Positions 21,091 to 30,791 are shown, counted from the stretch's first letter. The stretch: DNA of 64,000 nt from Streptomonospora alba (GCF_000826685.1 NZ_JROO01000003.1:1-64000), one strand, 5' to 3'. Numbers and translations are program-made. The notes: a model not told the origin generated them from the letters alone.

Positions 21091-21116
21091 TCGCCGTCGG
21101 CGAGCGCCGACGGCGA
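21091..21116 (-). terminator. Hairpin after the GPP34 gene
   Basis: A perfect 12-bp stem (21091-21102 with 21105-21116) around AG, 24 bases past the stop codon, flanked by a second GC hairpin (near 21071-21090). No U-tract. Confidence 0.6.
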
Positions 21117-21140
21117 GCGGGCACTCTCCGCGGCCGCCCC

Positions 21141-21824
21141 TCAACCGCCTCCGCCGGATGCGCCTGCGGCTCCGGCGGTTATCGCCACGGCGGCGACCGC
21201 GGTCTCGATCGACCGGATCACCTCGCGTACCGCCCGTCCGATGTCGTCGCGGTCCGTGACCGCCTTGATCCGCCTGCGCCGGTCGCCGGCGGGGACGTCG
21301 GCGAACAGCTTGCCGTCCAGGCGCACGGCCCCGATCAGCGCGAGCAGCGCCGCCGAACGGGCGTCGGGCGCGTCATGGCCCAGCAGCACCGAGCGCAGCC
21401 CCCAGGCCTCCTGCTCATGGTCCTGTTGCTGCGGACGGTAGTTGTCGACGGGGAAGATCCACAACACGCGGCCCGGCTCGTGGGTCAGCACGCCGACGGA
21501 GACGGCACGGCCGACGAGGCGCTGGCGCAGCCCTCGCTTGTTCAGCCGCTGCACCCACCACGTGACCTTGCGGGGCCGCGACTCCGCCGCGATGCGATCG
21601 GCCATCCCGTCGACATCGGGGTCCCCGGTGCGGGGCTTGCCGGTCGCGTGGAGCCGCCCGCCGCCGTCGAGCATGATCACACCGGCCAGTACGGCCTCGG
21701 CGACCAGCGCCCCGGCCAGGCCGCACTGCAACCGGTTGGCGTCGGCGAAAGGGCGTCCGGTGTCGGGCCGGTAGGCGAGCAGCAGCAGGTCGTCGGTGAG
21801 TATGCGCGGGGCGGGCCGGTCCAT
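21141..21824 (-). CDS. GPP34 (GOLPH3/Vps74-like) phosphoprotein
   Basis: A 227-residue, mostly helical protein of the GPP34 family, whose eukaryotic members bind PI4P on Golgi membranes. The start LTDDLLLLAYRPDTGRP and the GALVAEAVLAGVIMLDGGGR strand-helix are family features. Actinomycetes carry many paralogues whose role is not known. The ATG has GGAGGAA six bases upstream. It lies alone between ppk and a CPBP protein. Confidence 0.85.
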   Translation of the reverse strand: MDRPAPRILTDDLLLLAYRPDTGRPFADANRLQCGLAGALVAEAVLAGVIMLDGGGRLHATGKPRTGDPDVDGMADRIAAESRPRKVTWWVQRLNKRGLRQRLVGRAVSVGVLTHEPGRVLWIFPVDNYRPQQQDHEQEAWGLRSVLLGHDAPDARSAALLALIGAVRLDGKLFADVPAGDRRRRIKAVTDRDDIGRAVREVIRSIETAVAAVAITAGAAGASGGGG

Positions 21825-21940
21825 GCCGCTTCCTCCGGATCCAGGTGCTGGGACCTACAAGTATCCCAGCGCGTCGGCGTCCGGCCCGTAACCGGATCCG
21901 GCCACCCGCGGCCGCGCTGCGGGGCGGCGGCCCCGTGCGG

Positions 21941-22855
21941 CTACACGAGCTGCAGGGCCGGCGCCACCCGCAGCAGCACGATGCCGCTGCGCAGCAGGAT
22001 GTTGAGCCAGATGTTGCGGTAGGCGGCCCACAGATAGCCCTGCAGCACCCCGACGCCCGCGTAGAACACGAGCGCGTGCACCACCCCGAACTCCAGCTCC
22101 TGCGCCTGGCGCGAGAAGTCGCCGAACTCCGACAGGTACACGCTGGCCGCGGTGAACAGCACCACCCCTGCCAGGAGGCCGGTCCAGCGGCCCAGAACGC
22201 GCTCCAGGCGCGTCTGCAGCAGGGCGCGGAAGAAGATCTCCTCGGGGACGGCCACGGCGGCCACGATGGCCACGACCGCGGCCACCGCGACGACCGCGTT
22301 GGGCGCAGGGGCGGGATAGATCACCAGGGCCATCAGAGCCAGCACCACCACGCTGGGAACCGCACCCATCCAGCGCCAGCGCTCGTTCACGCCCATGGCG
22401 ATCATCGGCATCACGGTGCTGTAGCCCGCGGTGGTGAAGCCGCCGAGGTCCACCACCACCAGCGGCAGCACGAACAGCAGCAGGATGCGGACGGGAGGCA
22501 TCATGACCTCCCAGCTCACCGCGGGGAAGAAGACCGCCGCGAAGAAGGAGACGCCCAGGGTGGCGATGAGGAACAGCACCAGCAGCAGCATCAGCCAGGC
22601 CAGCTCGTAGGGCATCGAGTGCCCTTCGAGGGCCGCGCGGACCCGTTGGTCGAGCCGCCTGCTCCTGCCGTGGTCGGTGAGGACCGCGATGAGCACGACG
22701 CCCACCGCTACCGGCAGCAGCAGAGCCCCGTGGGCTATCGCCACGGCCCCGGTCACGTGCATCGGAACGACCGGGTTCAGCACAAGCGCAACCGCCAGGG
22801 CCGTCACCGCTGCAGCGGCGCCCCATTTCAGTAACCGTCCGAATGACTTCGCCAC
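21941..22855 (-). CDS. CPBP-family membrane protein, likely catalytically degenerate
   Basis: A 304-residue integral membrane protein with about eight hydrophobic segments. The CPBP/Abi motif 1 (EExxxR) is present in VAVPEEIFFRALLQTRLER (about residues 205-223). The histidines expected in the second (FxxxH) and third (HxxxN) motifs are not seen: the matching stretches read LFTAASVY and RNIWLNILL. It may therefore be a non-proteolytic member. The GTG start has GGGGGGAGG three bases upstream. It is downstream of, and probably independent from, the ehu genes. Confidence 0.72.
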   Translation of the reverse strand: MAKSFGRLLKWGAAAAVTALAVALVLNPVVPMHVTGAVAIAHGALLLPVAVGVVLIAVLTDHGRSRRLDQRVRAALEGHSMPYELAWLMLLLVLFLIATLGVSFFAAVFFPAVSWEVMMPPVRILLLFVLPLVVVDLGGFTTAGYSTVMPMIAMGVNERWRWMGAVPSVVVLALMALVIYPAPAPNAVVAVAAVVAIVAAVAVPEEIFFRALLQTRLERVLGRWTGLLAGVVLFTAASVYLSEFGDFSRQAQELEFGVVHALVFYAGVGVLQGYLWAAYRNIWLNILLRSGIVLLRVAPALQLV

Positions 22856-22946
22856 CGGCCTCCCCCCAGCTCAGGACCTCAGTCTCTCCTGTCTGAAGGG
22901 AAAGGTGACGCAATGGAAACGGTATGTCGTTACTCTCCGTTTTTTT

Positions 22947-22965
22947 ACTTTCCGCAGAGGAAAGT
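22947..22965. promoter_or_regulatory. Inverted repeat beside a T7 tract upstream of the CPBP gene
   Basis: ACTTTCC-GCAGA-GGAAAGT is a perfect 7-bp inverted repeat, next to seven Ts (22940-22946), 92-110 bases upstream of the CPBP start. The U-run is on the wrong side to terminate ehuA transcripts, so an operator or promoter element is more likely. Confidence 0.4.
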
Positions 22966-23040
22966 GGGCTTGGGGGTACCGCGCCGCCCTTGGGGCGTGA
23001 ATCGCCGCGAATGGTTACGGCGGCGCGTGGGCACCCGGCG

Positions 23041-23079
23041 CGGACCCGGCTGAGAGGAAGCGGAGCCGCGCCGGGTCCG
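23041..23079 (-). terminator. Hairpin at the end of the ect-ehu locus
   Basis: Perfect 10-bp arms CGGACCCGGC (23041-23050) and GCCGGGTCCG (23070-23079), four bases past the ehuA stop. No U-tract. Confidence 0.5.
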
Positions 23080-23082
23080 GCC

Positions 23083-23905
<823 letters not shown>

Positions 23906-23919
<14 letters not shown>

Positions 23920-24544
23920 AACGGCGCTCCAGACGTCGGATGATGACCGCGGAGGGCACGCTCACGGCCAGGAAAAACAAGCCCGCCAGGGTGTAGGCCT
24001 CCATGCTGCGGAACGCCTCGGTGCCGATCGCCTTGGCCATGAACATCATCTCGGGCACGGTGATGGCGAACAGGTAGGGCGTGTCCTTGAACATGGAGAT
24101 GAGGTAGTTGCCCAGCGGCGGGATGACCTTGCGGATCGCCTGGGGCATCACGACCGCGCCCCACACCCGCAGGGGCGGCAGGCTCAGCGCGCGGCAGGCC
24201 TCCCACTGGCCCTTGGCCACACCCTCGATCCCCGATCGGTAGACCTCGGCCGTGTAGGCCGCGTAGTGCACGCCCAGCACCGAGATGCCGATGGTCAGCG
24301 GCGCGACGGTCGGCGGCGCCAGCGCGAACACGAACAGCAGCTGCACCAGCACCGGTGTCGTCCGGATGAACTCGAAGACCACGAAGACCACCGGGCCGAT
24401 GTAGTCGACGCGCCGCAGGATTGCGACGGCCAGCCCGAGGATCAGTGCGACGACGTAGCCGATGACGGTAGCCTGGATGGTGACGACCAGCCCCTGCAGC
24501 AGCTGGGGGATGATGCTGATCGCGAACTCGGTGTCCCAGTTCAC
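23906..24544 (-). CDS. ehuD: Ectoine/hydroxyectoine ABC transporter permease EhuD
   Basis: A 212-residue permease of the HisM/GlnP type with about five membrane helices. The EAA loop reads EGVAKGQWEACRALSLPPLR. The start is GTG 24544 and overlaps the ehuC stop by four bases (GTGA). It forms the membrane channel with EhuC. Confidence 0.9.
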
Positions 24545-25266
24545 TTGGCCGTCCCCACTTTCGTTCCGGGTGTCGGCGGGCGCAGCAGATCCCGCAGACC
24601 GCCACGCGCCGGCGCCCTGCCCAGCCGCCGGTTGGCCCGGCGCTCCAGCGTCCGCATGCCCACGATCAGCAGTTGGGCGATGGCGAAGTACATGACCATG
24701 GCGCTGCCGTAGGCCAAGACCGTCTCACCGGTGGTCTGGCGCATGTTCCCGGCCACGTCGGTGAGGTCGGCGACGTTGATCAGCGACACGATCGCCGAGG
24801 CCTTCATCAGCTCGATGATCAGGTTGCCGAAGGTGGGCAGCATCTGCGCCCAGGCCTGCGGCAGCAGCACCAGCCACATCCGCCGCCCCCACGACATGTT
24901 CAGCGCGATGGTGGCCTCGGTCTGCGCCCTGGGTACCGCGTTGATCGCCGCACGCACCACCTCGGCCCCGTAGGCGCCCACGTTCAGCCCCAGCGCCAGG
25001 ACGCCGGCGAACATCGGGGACAGCTCGTAGGGCGTGATCTGGGGGACCGCGTAGGCGAACCAGAACAGCAGCACCAGCGCCGCCACGCCGCGGAACGCCT
25101 CGGTGTAGACCGTGGCCACGGCCCGCGCCGCGGGGTTGCGCAGCGTCCCGACGATGCCGACCACCATCGCCAGGACGAACGCCAGCGCCGACCCCAGCAC
25201 GGTTACCGTCAGTGTGATCAGGGCCCCGTCCAGATAGGCGGGGAATCTATTGAGGAAGAAATCCAC
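24541..25266 (-). CDS. ehuC: Ectoine/hydroxyectoine ABC transporter permease EhuC
   Basis: A 241-residue permease with about five membrane helices and an EAA loop (NAVPRAQTEATIALNMSWGR). The GTG start lies 13 bases after the ehuB stop, and its end overlaps ehuD. The C-terminal 20 residues are basic and proline-rich and probably cytoplasmic. Confidence 0.9.
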   Translation of the reverse strand: MDFFLNRFPAYLDGALITLTVTVLGSALAFVLAMVVGIVGTLRNPAARAVATVYTEAFRGVAALVLLFWFAYAVPQITPYELSPMFAGVLALGLNVGAYGAEVVRAAINAVPRAQTEATIALNMSWGRRMWLVLLPQAWAQMLPTFGNLIIELMKASAIVSLINVADLTDVAGNMRQTTGETVLAYGSAMVMYFAIAQLLIVGMRTLERRANRRLGRAPARGGLRDLLRPPTPGTKVGTAK

Positions 25267-25279
25267 GGGGGATCCTCGT

Positions 25280-26203
25280 CTAGCCGTTTTCCGCCGAGCA
25301 CAGCTCCTCGGTGGTCAGGTCTCCGGGGTGGGCCGTCTTGTCGAAGCCGAACTCCTTGCCGATCTCCGTCAGTCGGCCGCTCTCCTTGAAGTCGGCCAGG
25401 ACCTTGTTGAACTCGTCGAGGAGCTCCGTGTCCTTCTTGCGGAAGGCGAACCCGCCGGCGGGCTTGACCTCCTCGCCGTCGATGACGGGGGTGAAGCCCT
25501 CGGTCACCTCGTAGCCGTCCTGCATGCCGCGCTGATCCATCTGGTAGTTCAGCGAGAACGTGCTCAGCCCCACGGCGTCCACGCGGCCGTTCTCCAGCAG
25601 GTCGAGCATCTGAACGGCGTTGTCGCCCAGCGTCATCTGGTTCTTCTTGACCCCGGCGCCCTCGGCGTAGTTCTGCTCCACAGAGGCGTTGAGCACCGCG
25701 ATGGTGACGTCGGGGTTCTCGGCCACGGACTGGTAGGTCTCCAGGCCCAGGGGGTTGCCCTTCTCCACCATGAACGCTTCGAGCACCTTGTAGTCCGGCT
25801 CGGCGAAGGCGACCTCCTTGCAGCGCTCGGGGGTGATGTACATCCCGGCGGCGACGACGTCGAAGCGGCCCGCCTTCAGACCGGGGATGAGGCCGTCCCA
25901 GCTGACCGTCTCGGCCTCGATCTCGTCGATGCCCATCTCCTTGGCGATCGCGCGCAGCAGCTCGGGCGCCTCGCCGGTGACCTCGCCGTTGTCGTCGATG
26001 AAGCCGAACGGCGGCTCGTTGTTGATCGCGGCCTTGATGGAGCCCTTCTCGCGCAGGCTCTCCAGCAGACTCTGCCCTTCGGAGGGCTCGGTGCGGGAGC
26101 ACGCGGCCAGCCCCGGCCCTGCGGCCAGCGCAGCGGCGGTGATGCCGCCGGCACGGAGGACATCGCGGCGGCCGAAGTGACCCAGGGGACTGCTGTTGCT
26201 CAT
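25280..26203 (-). CDS. ehuB: Ectoine/hydroxyectoine-binding lipoprotein EhuB
   Basis: A 307-residue solute-binding protein of family 3. The N-terminus has a twin-arginine signal (GRRDVLRAGG) and a lipobox (GLAACS), so it is probably a Tat-exported lipoprotein. The body begins KAAINNEPPFGFIDDNGEVT, as in amino-acid-type binding proteins, and contains GLKAGRFDVVAAGMYITPER. It would deliver ectoine or hydroxyectoine to EhuCD. The ATG has GAGGAG seven bases upstream. A 334-base gap with hairpins separates it from ectD, so it may have its own promoter. Confidence 0.9.
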   Translation of the reverse strand: MSNSSPLGHFGRRDVLRAGGITAAALAAGPGLAACSRTEPSEGQSLLESLREKGSIKAAINNEPPFGFIDDNGEVTGEAPELLRAIAKEMGIDEIEAETVSWDGLIPGLKAGRFDVVAAGMYITPERCKEVAFAEPDYKVLEAFMVEKGNPLGLETYQSVAENPDVTIAVLNASVEQNYAEGAGVKKNQMTLGDNAVQMLDLLENGRVDAVGLSTFSLNYQMDQRGMQDGYEVTEGFTPVIDGEEVKPAGGFAFRKKDTELLDEFNKVLADFKESGRLTEIGKEFGFDKTAHPGDLTTEELCSAENG

Positions 26204-26537
26204 TGCTCATCTCCTCGTCGCGAAACTAAGGGGGTCGGCGAACAACGCGGCGCTCCCTCCCGCGCGGGGAAGGAGCGCCGTGCGGTGGTACGGACATGCG
26301 TGGCCCCTAAGGCGAAGCCCGACCGTCTCAGAGAACGGGTCGCCTCGGTACCCCCGGTCACGCGGGGCGCCCGGCACCAACCGGCGCCTGCGGACTCCGT
26401 GCCCATGATCGCCCTGGACTAACGGAGGCGGAATAGCACGTTATGCACTGGTTATCCCGGTGCATGGCCGAGACCGGCCCCGTAACGATCGGGCCACGGA
26501 CGCCGTACCTTCGTCTCGTTGCCGCCGTGTTCCCCGG
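26204..26537. other. Intergenic region between ectD and ehuB
   Basis: 334 bases without a gene. It contains two hairpins. At 26248-26280, CGGCGCTCC pairs with GGAGCGCCG and an inner TCCC/GGGA stem extends it. At 26443-26465, a 9-bp stem (one G-T pair) around TTATC is close to the ectD stop. One is likely the ectD terminator and the other an operator or leader structure for ehuB. Confidence 0.5.
26248..26280 (-). terminator. Stem-loop in the ectD-ehuB gap
   Basis: Perfect 9-bp outer stem plus a 4-bp inner stem. It lies 45-77 bases upstream of the ehuB start, so it would be an attenuator of read-through from ectD if transcription continues. No clear U-run. Confidence 0.4.
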
Positions 26538-27446
26538 TCATTTCACGGGGGTGAAATCGCGGGCGCCCAGGAAGTGCGGCCGCGGACGGGCCGCGGCGAA
26601 GGGCGTCTCGCAGGTGTTCTCGACGCTGTTGTAGACGACGAACACGTTGGACCGCGGGAACGGCGTGATGTTGCCGCTGGAACCGTGCATGCAGTTGGAG
26701 TCGAACATGACGGCCCCGCCGGCCGGCCCGGTCAGCACGTCGATGCCGTGCTGGTCGGCCAGGATCGACAGGCTGCTCTGGTCGGGGGTGCCGATCTCCT
26801 GCTTCTTCAGCGATTCGCGGTAGTGGTCCTCGGGGGTCTCACCGACGCAGGACACGAAGGTCCGGTGCGAGCCCGGCATGATCATCAGCGAGCCGTTGTG
26901 TTCGTAGTTGTCGGTGAGCGCGATGGAGATGCTCACCGCGCGCATCCGCGGCATGCCGTCCTCGGCGTGCCAGGTCTCGAAGTCGGAGTGCCAGAAGAAG
27001 TCGGTGCCCGAGAATCCGGGCTTGTAGTTCACCCGGCTCTGGTGGATGTAGACGTCCGAGCCCAGGATCTGGCGTGCGCGGTCGACCAGCCGCGGATCGC
27101 GCACGAGCTCGGCGAAGACCGGGCTGATGGTGTGCACCTCGAAGACGGAGCGGACTTCGTCGGACGCCCGCTCGACGACGGCGCGCTGATCCTGCTTCAG
27201 CTCGTCGTCGGAGCTCAGTCGCGACAGCTCGGATCGGAAGGTCTCAAGCTCGTCGGGGGTGATCAGGGACTCGATCTGCAGATAGCCCTTGGCGTCATAA
27301 GACTCAAGGGTCGCGGAGTCCATCGGACCGCTCGCCGCCTGGTTCCAGACGGTCGGGTCCTTGCGGTACAGCAGGGCCGGCTGCTGTCCCTTGCGGGTCG
27401 GGTAGTCGTCCATGGTCGGCTGCTCGAAGTGTGTCGTCGCAGTCAT
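26538..27446 (-). CDS. ectD: Ectoine hydroxylase
   Basis: A 302-residue Fe(II)/2-oxoglutarate dioxygenase that converts ectoine to 5-hydroxyectoine. The iron ligands are visible: HSD in DFFWHSDFETWHAEDG (HxD) and the distal histidine in NCMHGSSGNITPFPRSN. The N-terminal ESLITPDELETFRSELSRL and FSGTDFFWHSDFE stretches are typical. I chose ATG 27446, seven bases after a GGGG; ATG 27452 is the other choice. It follows ectC after 233 bases with a strong hairpin, so its level may be set separately from ectABC. Confidence 0.96.
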   Translation of the reverse strand: MTATTHFEQPTMDDYPTRKGQQPALLYRKDPTVWNQAASGPMDSATLESYDAKGYLQIESLITPDELETFRSELSRLSSDDELKQDQRAVVERASDEVRSVFEVHTISPVFAELVRDPRLVDRARQILGSDVYIHQSRVNYKPGFSGTDFFWHSDFETWHAEDGMPRMRAVSISIALTDNYEHNGSLMIMPGSHRTFVSCVGETPEDHYRESLKKQEIGTPDQSSLSILADQHGIDVLTGPAGGAVMFDSNCMHGSSGNITPFPRSNVFVVYNSVENTCETPFAAARPRPHFLGARDFTPVK

Positions 27447-27609
27447 GGCCATACCCCGGAGGGATTCGCTCCTTTTCTCTGCACGCGCGGCGTCCGGCGG
27501 CCGCGCTGGGTTCGCGTCCTCGTTTCCGTTCGGCGGTCTCGTTCTCACGGCGCCTGTGCGCCTATGGCTCGCGTGAGCGCCGAGCGCCCGCGCTTGCCGT
27601 CGAAGACGA

Positions 27610-27639
27610 CGGGGCGGCCCCGCCATGCGGTCCGCCCCG
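27610..27639 (-). terminator. Hairpin between ectC and ectD
   Basis: CGGGGCGG (27610-27617) pairs with CCGCCCCG (27632-27639), and an inner CCGC/GCGG stem closes on a CAT loop. It begins 41 bases past the ectC stop. No U-tract; it may be a partial terminator or an RNA-stabilising element. Confidence 0.5.
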
Positions 27640-27679
27640 TGCAGGCGGAGCGCGGACCCGGCCGCGCCCCGCCCGGGTC

Positions 27680-28090
27680 CTACTTCGCCGAGGAGTCGTC
27701 CCCGTCCTCGGTCAGCAGAGGGTACACACCGTTCTCGTCGTGCACCTCGCGGCCGGTCACCGGCGGGTTGAACACGCACAGCACCCGGAAGTCGGTCTTG
27801 GGCCGCACCGTGTGGTGCTCGTGGCCGTTGAGGAGGTACAGCGTGCCCGGCGTGATCAGGTGGGTCTCACCGGTCTCGTCGTTGGTGACCTCCGCCTCGC
27901 CCTCGATGCAGTGCACCAGCTCGATGTGGTTGGCGTACCACATGCTGGTCTCCGTGCCGGCGTAGAGCACGGTCTCGTGGAACGAGAACCCGACCTTGTC
28001 CTTGGCCAGGACGATCCGGCGGCTGCGCCAGGTCTCTGTGCGGATGTCGGCGTCGGTGCCGTCGACATCGCTCATGCTGCGCACGATCAA
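27680..28090 (-). CDS. ectC: L-ectoine synthase
   Basis: A 136-residue cupin enzyme that cyclises N-gamma-acetyl-diaminobutyrate to ectoine. The chain begins (M)[15 protein letters not shown], matching the standard EctC N-terminus MIVRS, which sets the start at TTG 28090 with GAGGAG eight bases upstream. The cupin core includes [20 protein letters not shown] and [15 protein letters not shown]. The C-terminal acidic tail is normal. Use of TTG may hold down translation compared with ectB. Confidence 0.95.
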   Translation of the reverse strand: MIVRSMSDVDGTDADIRTETWRSRRIVLAKDKVGFSFHETVLYAGTETSMWYANHIELVHCIEGEAEVTNDETGETHLITPGTLYLLNGHEHHTVRPKTDFRVLCVFNPPVTGREVHDENGVYPLLTEDGDDSSAK

Positions 28091-28213
28091 AGTGCATGCT
28101 CCTCTTGCTTGCTCCGGTAGGCCGAAGGCGGGGTCCCGGACGGGCCGGGCCGTCCGGGACCGAACCGCCTTCACGGCCAATTGTGGGGGCGCTCGGCCCC
28201 TGCCCACTGCTGA

Positions 28214-29479
28214 TCAGGCAGGCTGGGGCGTCTTCATCGCGGCGCGGGCCGCATCGGCGATGATCGCCAGGCCTTCCTCAAGCTCCTGCTCGGTGGACGT
28301 CAGCGCGGGCAGCAGCTTGGCCACCTCGTCCTCGGGCCCGGAGGTCTCGACAAGCAGGCCGCGCTCGAAGGCCTCGCGGCTGAGCACGTTGGCCGCGCCG
28401 GGGCGCTCCAGCACCAGGCCGCGGGCCATGCCGCGGCCGCGCACGTGGGCCTCTTCGGGGCCCAGCTCCTCGGCCACGGCCCGCAGGCGGCGGTCGATCA
28501 GCTGGCCCTTGGCCTCGGTGGCCTGCTGGAAGGAGTCGTCGCTCCAGTACTTCCGCATGGCGGCGGTGCCGGTCACGAAGGCCGGGTTGGGGCCGCGGAA
28601 GGTGCCGTTGTGCTCGCCCGGCTCCCACACGTCCAGCTCGCGCTTGAACAGCGTGAGGGCCAGCGGCAGGCCGTAGCCGCTGATGGACTTGGACAGCGTG
28701 ACGATGTCGGGCTGGATGCCGGCGTGCTCGAAGCTGAAGAACGGACCGGTGCGGCCGCAGCCCATCTGGATGTCGTCGACGATGAGCAGCATGTCGTACT
28801 CGTGGCAGACCTCCTGGAGGCCGCGCAGCCACTCGGCGCTGGCGACGTTGATGCCGCCCTCGCCCTGCACCGTCTCGACGATGACCGCGGCGGGCGCGTC
28901 CAGACCGCTGCCGCTGTCTTCCAGCATGCTGCGGAACCACAGGAAGTCGGGCGTCTGGCCGTCCATGTACCTGTCGAAGGGCATGGTGGCCGAGTGGCTC
29001 AGCGGGACGCCGGCCCCGCCGCGCTTCATGGAGTTGCCGGTGACCGCCAGGGCGCCCAGGGTCATGCCGTGGAAGCCGTTGGTGAAGCTGATGACGGTCT
29101 CGCGCCCGGTGTACTTGCGGGCGAGTTTGAGTGCCGCCTCGACGGCGTTGTTGCCGGCCGGGCCGGGGAACTGCACCTTGTAGTCGAGTCCGCGCGGTTC
29201 GAGGATCGTCTCGCCGAAGGTCGACAGGAAGTCGCGCTTGGTGGTCGAGTACGCGTCGAGGCTGTGCACGATCCCGTCGCTCATCAGGTAGTCGATGAGT
29301 TTGGATTTCAGTTCCGGGTTGTTGTGCCCGTAGTTGAGGGAGCCCGCACCGGCGAAGAAGTCGAGGTAGGGACGCCCCGACTCGTCGTATACGTAGCTGC
29401 CCCGAGCCTCGTTGAAGACGACCGGCCAGCTACGGCTGTAGCTGCGGACTTCGGATTCGAGGCGTTCGAAGATCTCCAT
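28214..29479 (-). CDS. ectB: Diaminobutyrate-2-oxoglutarate transaminase
   Basis: A 421-residue class III aminotransferase that makes L-2,4-diaminobutyrate from aspartate semialdehyde with glutamate as amino donor, the first step of ectoine synthesis. The PLP lysine is in TLSKSISGYGLPLAL, after the DDIQMGCGRTGPFFSFE motif. The N-terminal ESEVRSYSRSWPVVF is diagnostic for EctB. The ATG has AAGGAA six bases upstream. It lies 95 bases after ectA. Confidence 0.97.
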   Translation of the reverse strand: MEIFERLESEVRSYSRSWPVVFNEARGSYVYDESGRPYLDFFAGAGSLNYGHNNPELKSKLIDYLMSDGIVHSLDAYSTTKRDFLSTFGETILEPRGLDYKVQFPGPAGNNAVEAALKLARKYTGRETVISFTNGFHGMTLGALAVTGNSMKRGGAGVPLSHSATMPFDRYMDGQTPDFLWFRSMLEDSGSGLDAPAAVIVETVQGEGGINVASAEWLRGLQEVCHEYDMLLIVDDIQMGCGRTGPFFSFEHAGIQPDIVTLSKSISGYGLPLALTLFKRELDVWEPGEHNGTFRGPNPAFVTGTAAMRKYWSDDSFQQATEAKGQLIDRRLRAVAEELGPEEAHVRGRGMARGLVLERPGAANVLSREAFERGLLVETSGPEDEVAKLLPALTSTEQELEEGLAIIADAARAAMKTPQPA

Positions 29480-29574
29480 CGTGAGTTCCTTGAGTCCTTT
29501 CCCCAGGTTCGTGGGCTCACAGAGTGTGTAGCGCGTGGGGGTCGGGGTTGTTCAGCTCTGGTGTGAGTGGGCTG

Positions 29575-30189
29575 TCAGATATCGGCGGACGTGCTGCTGT
29601 CAGTGTCCGGTCGGCCCAGCGGGCCGATCCGGACCAGGTCTTCGGGTTCGTGGCCCTCGCTGTCGTCGGCCGGGAAATGCTCACGCCCGAACAGCGGGCT
29701 CCACACCGCCGTACATTCCCTGGACCGGGCAAAGGATTCGAACAGCGCGCGCGATGCTGCGTTGTCCGGCGTCACCGTGGCCTCCAGGTGCGTAAGCCCG
29801 AGTGCGGCGATCCGGTCGCCGATGTGGTCGAGCATGCGGCGTGCCAGCCGGCGTCCGCGGAAACCGGGATCCACGCCCACCTGCCACAGGAAGTAAGTGT
29901 CAGGATAGGCGGGGCGGACGAATCCGGTGACGAAACCGCGCGGATTGTGCTCGCTGTCACGTGCGATGACGCTGGTCGCGGCGAAGTCCCGGCTCCACAG
30001 CGTGTAGACGTAGGGCGAGTTGATGTCGAGCCCGGAATCGCGGGCGAGCCGCCACAGGTCGGGGCCGTCGGCGATGGTCGGCTCCTGCATACGGATGCCG
30101 TCGGAAGCCGCCGGGCCGCCGACTACAGCGGGCTTATCCCCGGTGTCGGCCACGGCGCTGGTCTCGTCGTCGGTCTGTTGGTCAGGCAC
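29575..30189 (-). CDS. ectA: L-2,4-diaminobutyric acid acetyltransferase
   Basis: A 204-residue GNAT enzyme that acetylates the 4-amino group of diaminobutyrate. Key segments are DINSPYVYTLWSRDFAATS, FLWQVGVDPGFRGRRLARRM (acetyl-CoA loop) and LEATVTPDNAASRALFESFA. An N-terminal extension of about 33 residues of low complexity precedes the conserved core. The GTG start at 30189 has no ribosome site, and a TATGTT box lies eight bases upstream, so the mRNA may be leaderless; an internal ATG at 30090 also lacks a good site. It is the first gene of ectABCD. Confidence 0.94.
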   Translation of the reverse strand: MPDQQTDDETSAVADTGDKPAVVGGPAASDGIRMQEPTIADGPDLWRLARDSGLDINSPYVYTLWSRDFAATSVIARDSEHNPRGFVTGFVRPAYPDTYFLWQVGVDPGFRGRRLARRMLDHIGDRIAALGLTHLEATVTPDNAASRALFESFARSRECTAVWSPLFGREHFPADDSEGHEPEDLVRIGPLGRPDTDSSTSADI

Positions 30190-30197
30190 GTCGATGG

Positions 30198-30203
30198 AAC
30201 ATA
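30198..30203 (-). promoter_or_regulatory. Possible -10 box of the ect operon
   Basis: The minus strand reads TATGTT, with eight bases before the ectA GTG. Transcription would then begin at or next to the start codon. No good -35 hexamer was seen at 17-18 bases, so an activator may be needed. Confidence 0.4.
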
Positions 30204-30245
30204 GCGAACGATTCTGAGCAGCGTTTCCAGCCGCCGAACGGTGTA

Positions 30246-30266
30246 TGTTTCAGCGCTGTTTCAGCG
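30246..30266. repeat. Tandem 10-bp repeat upstream of ectA
   Basis: TGTTTCAGCG occurs at 30246-30255 and again at 30257-30266, a period of 11 bases (one helical turn). It sits about 57-77 bases upstream of the ectA start, a usual place for an activator site. Confidence 0.6.
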
Positions 30267-30764
30267 GGTATGGCCTGTCTATTTTGCCCGGGTCGTCACT
30301 TTGCGTCGCCATCGGGAGAGTTCGCGCACCTCCCGGGGAAGCACCTCTCACGCCATGCTCACCAGGGGTTCAGGCCACCGCCCGGGAGCACCGGGAGACG
30401 GGCTCGGCGCTGCGCGCCAGAGCAGATTGTGCCGGTTCTCAGGCAAACATAGGGGACTCGCAGCGAATTTTAAGGGTGCGTTAAGTCACAGGGATTCGGG
30501 TGGATGCTCGCGACATAGCCGCCCGCGTCGCGACCCAAGACAGGGAACGGCATCGGCGCCCGCGCATGCCGGGATCGCCCGTCCTCCTCTCCGGCGCGCC
30601 CCGCACCGGCGCCTCCGCGGACGATCGGGCCGCACGAAAAGGGGAGGCGGCGCGATTCGGGGGTAGCGGGCGCGACGACCGCCGAGCGCCCCGGCGCGAC
30701 TCCAGCGCCGTCACCCGGCACGTGTGCGGACTTGAAGCGCGGCGAAAAATTTTGGCAGACTTTT

Positions 30765-30791
30765 CGTAGTACGACCACTCGTAGTACTACG
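30765..30791. promoter_or_regulatory. Repeated CGTAGTAC boxes upstream of whiB
   Basis: CGTAGTAC occurs at 30765-30772 and 30780-30787. The second copy is half of a perfect 12-bp palindrome CGTAGTACTACG (30780-30791), which overlaps a TACGAT -10-like hexamer (30788-30793). A likely operator within the whiB promoter region, about 120 bases upstream of the start. Confidence 0.45.

Noticed and set aside
22940..22965. T7 tract with hairpin as the ehuA terminator
   Set aside because: For minus-strand transcripts the hairpin is followed by As, not Us, so it cannot act as a standard terminator for ehuA.
30241..30666. Open frames in the ectA-whiB gap
   Set aside because: Arg- and Pro-rich products with no ribosome sites or family features; this region more likely holds promoters.
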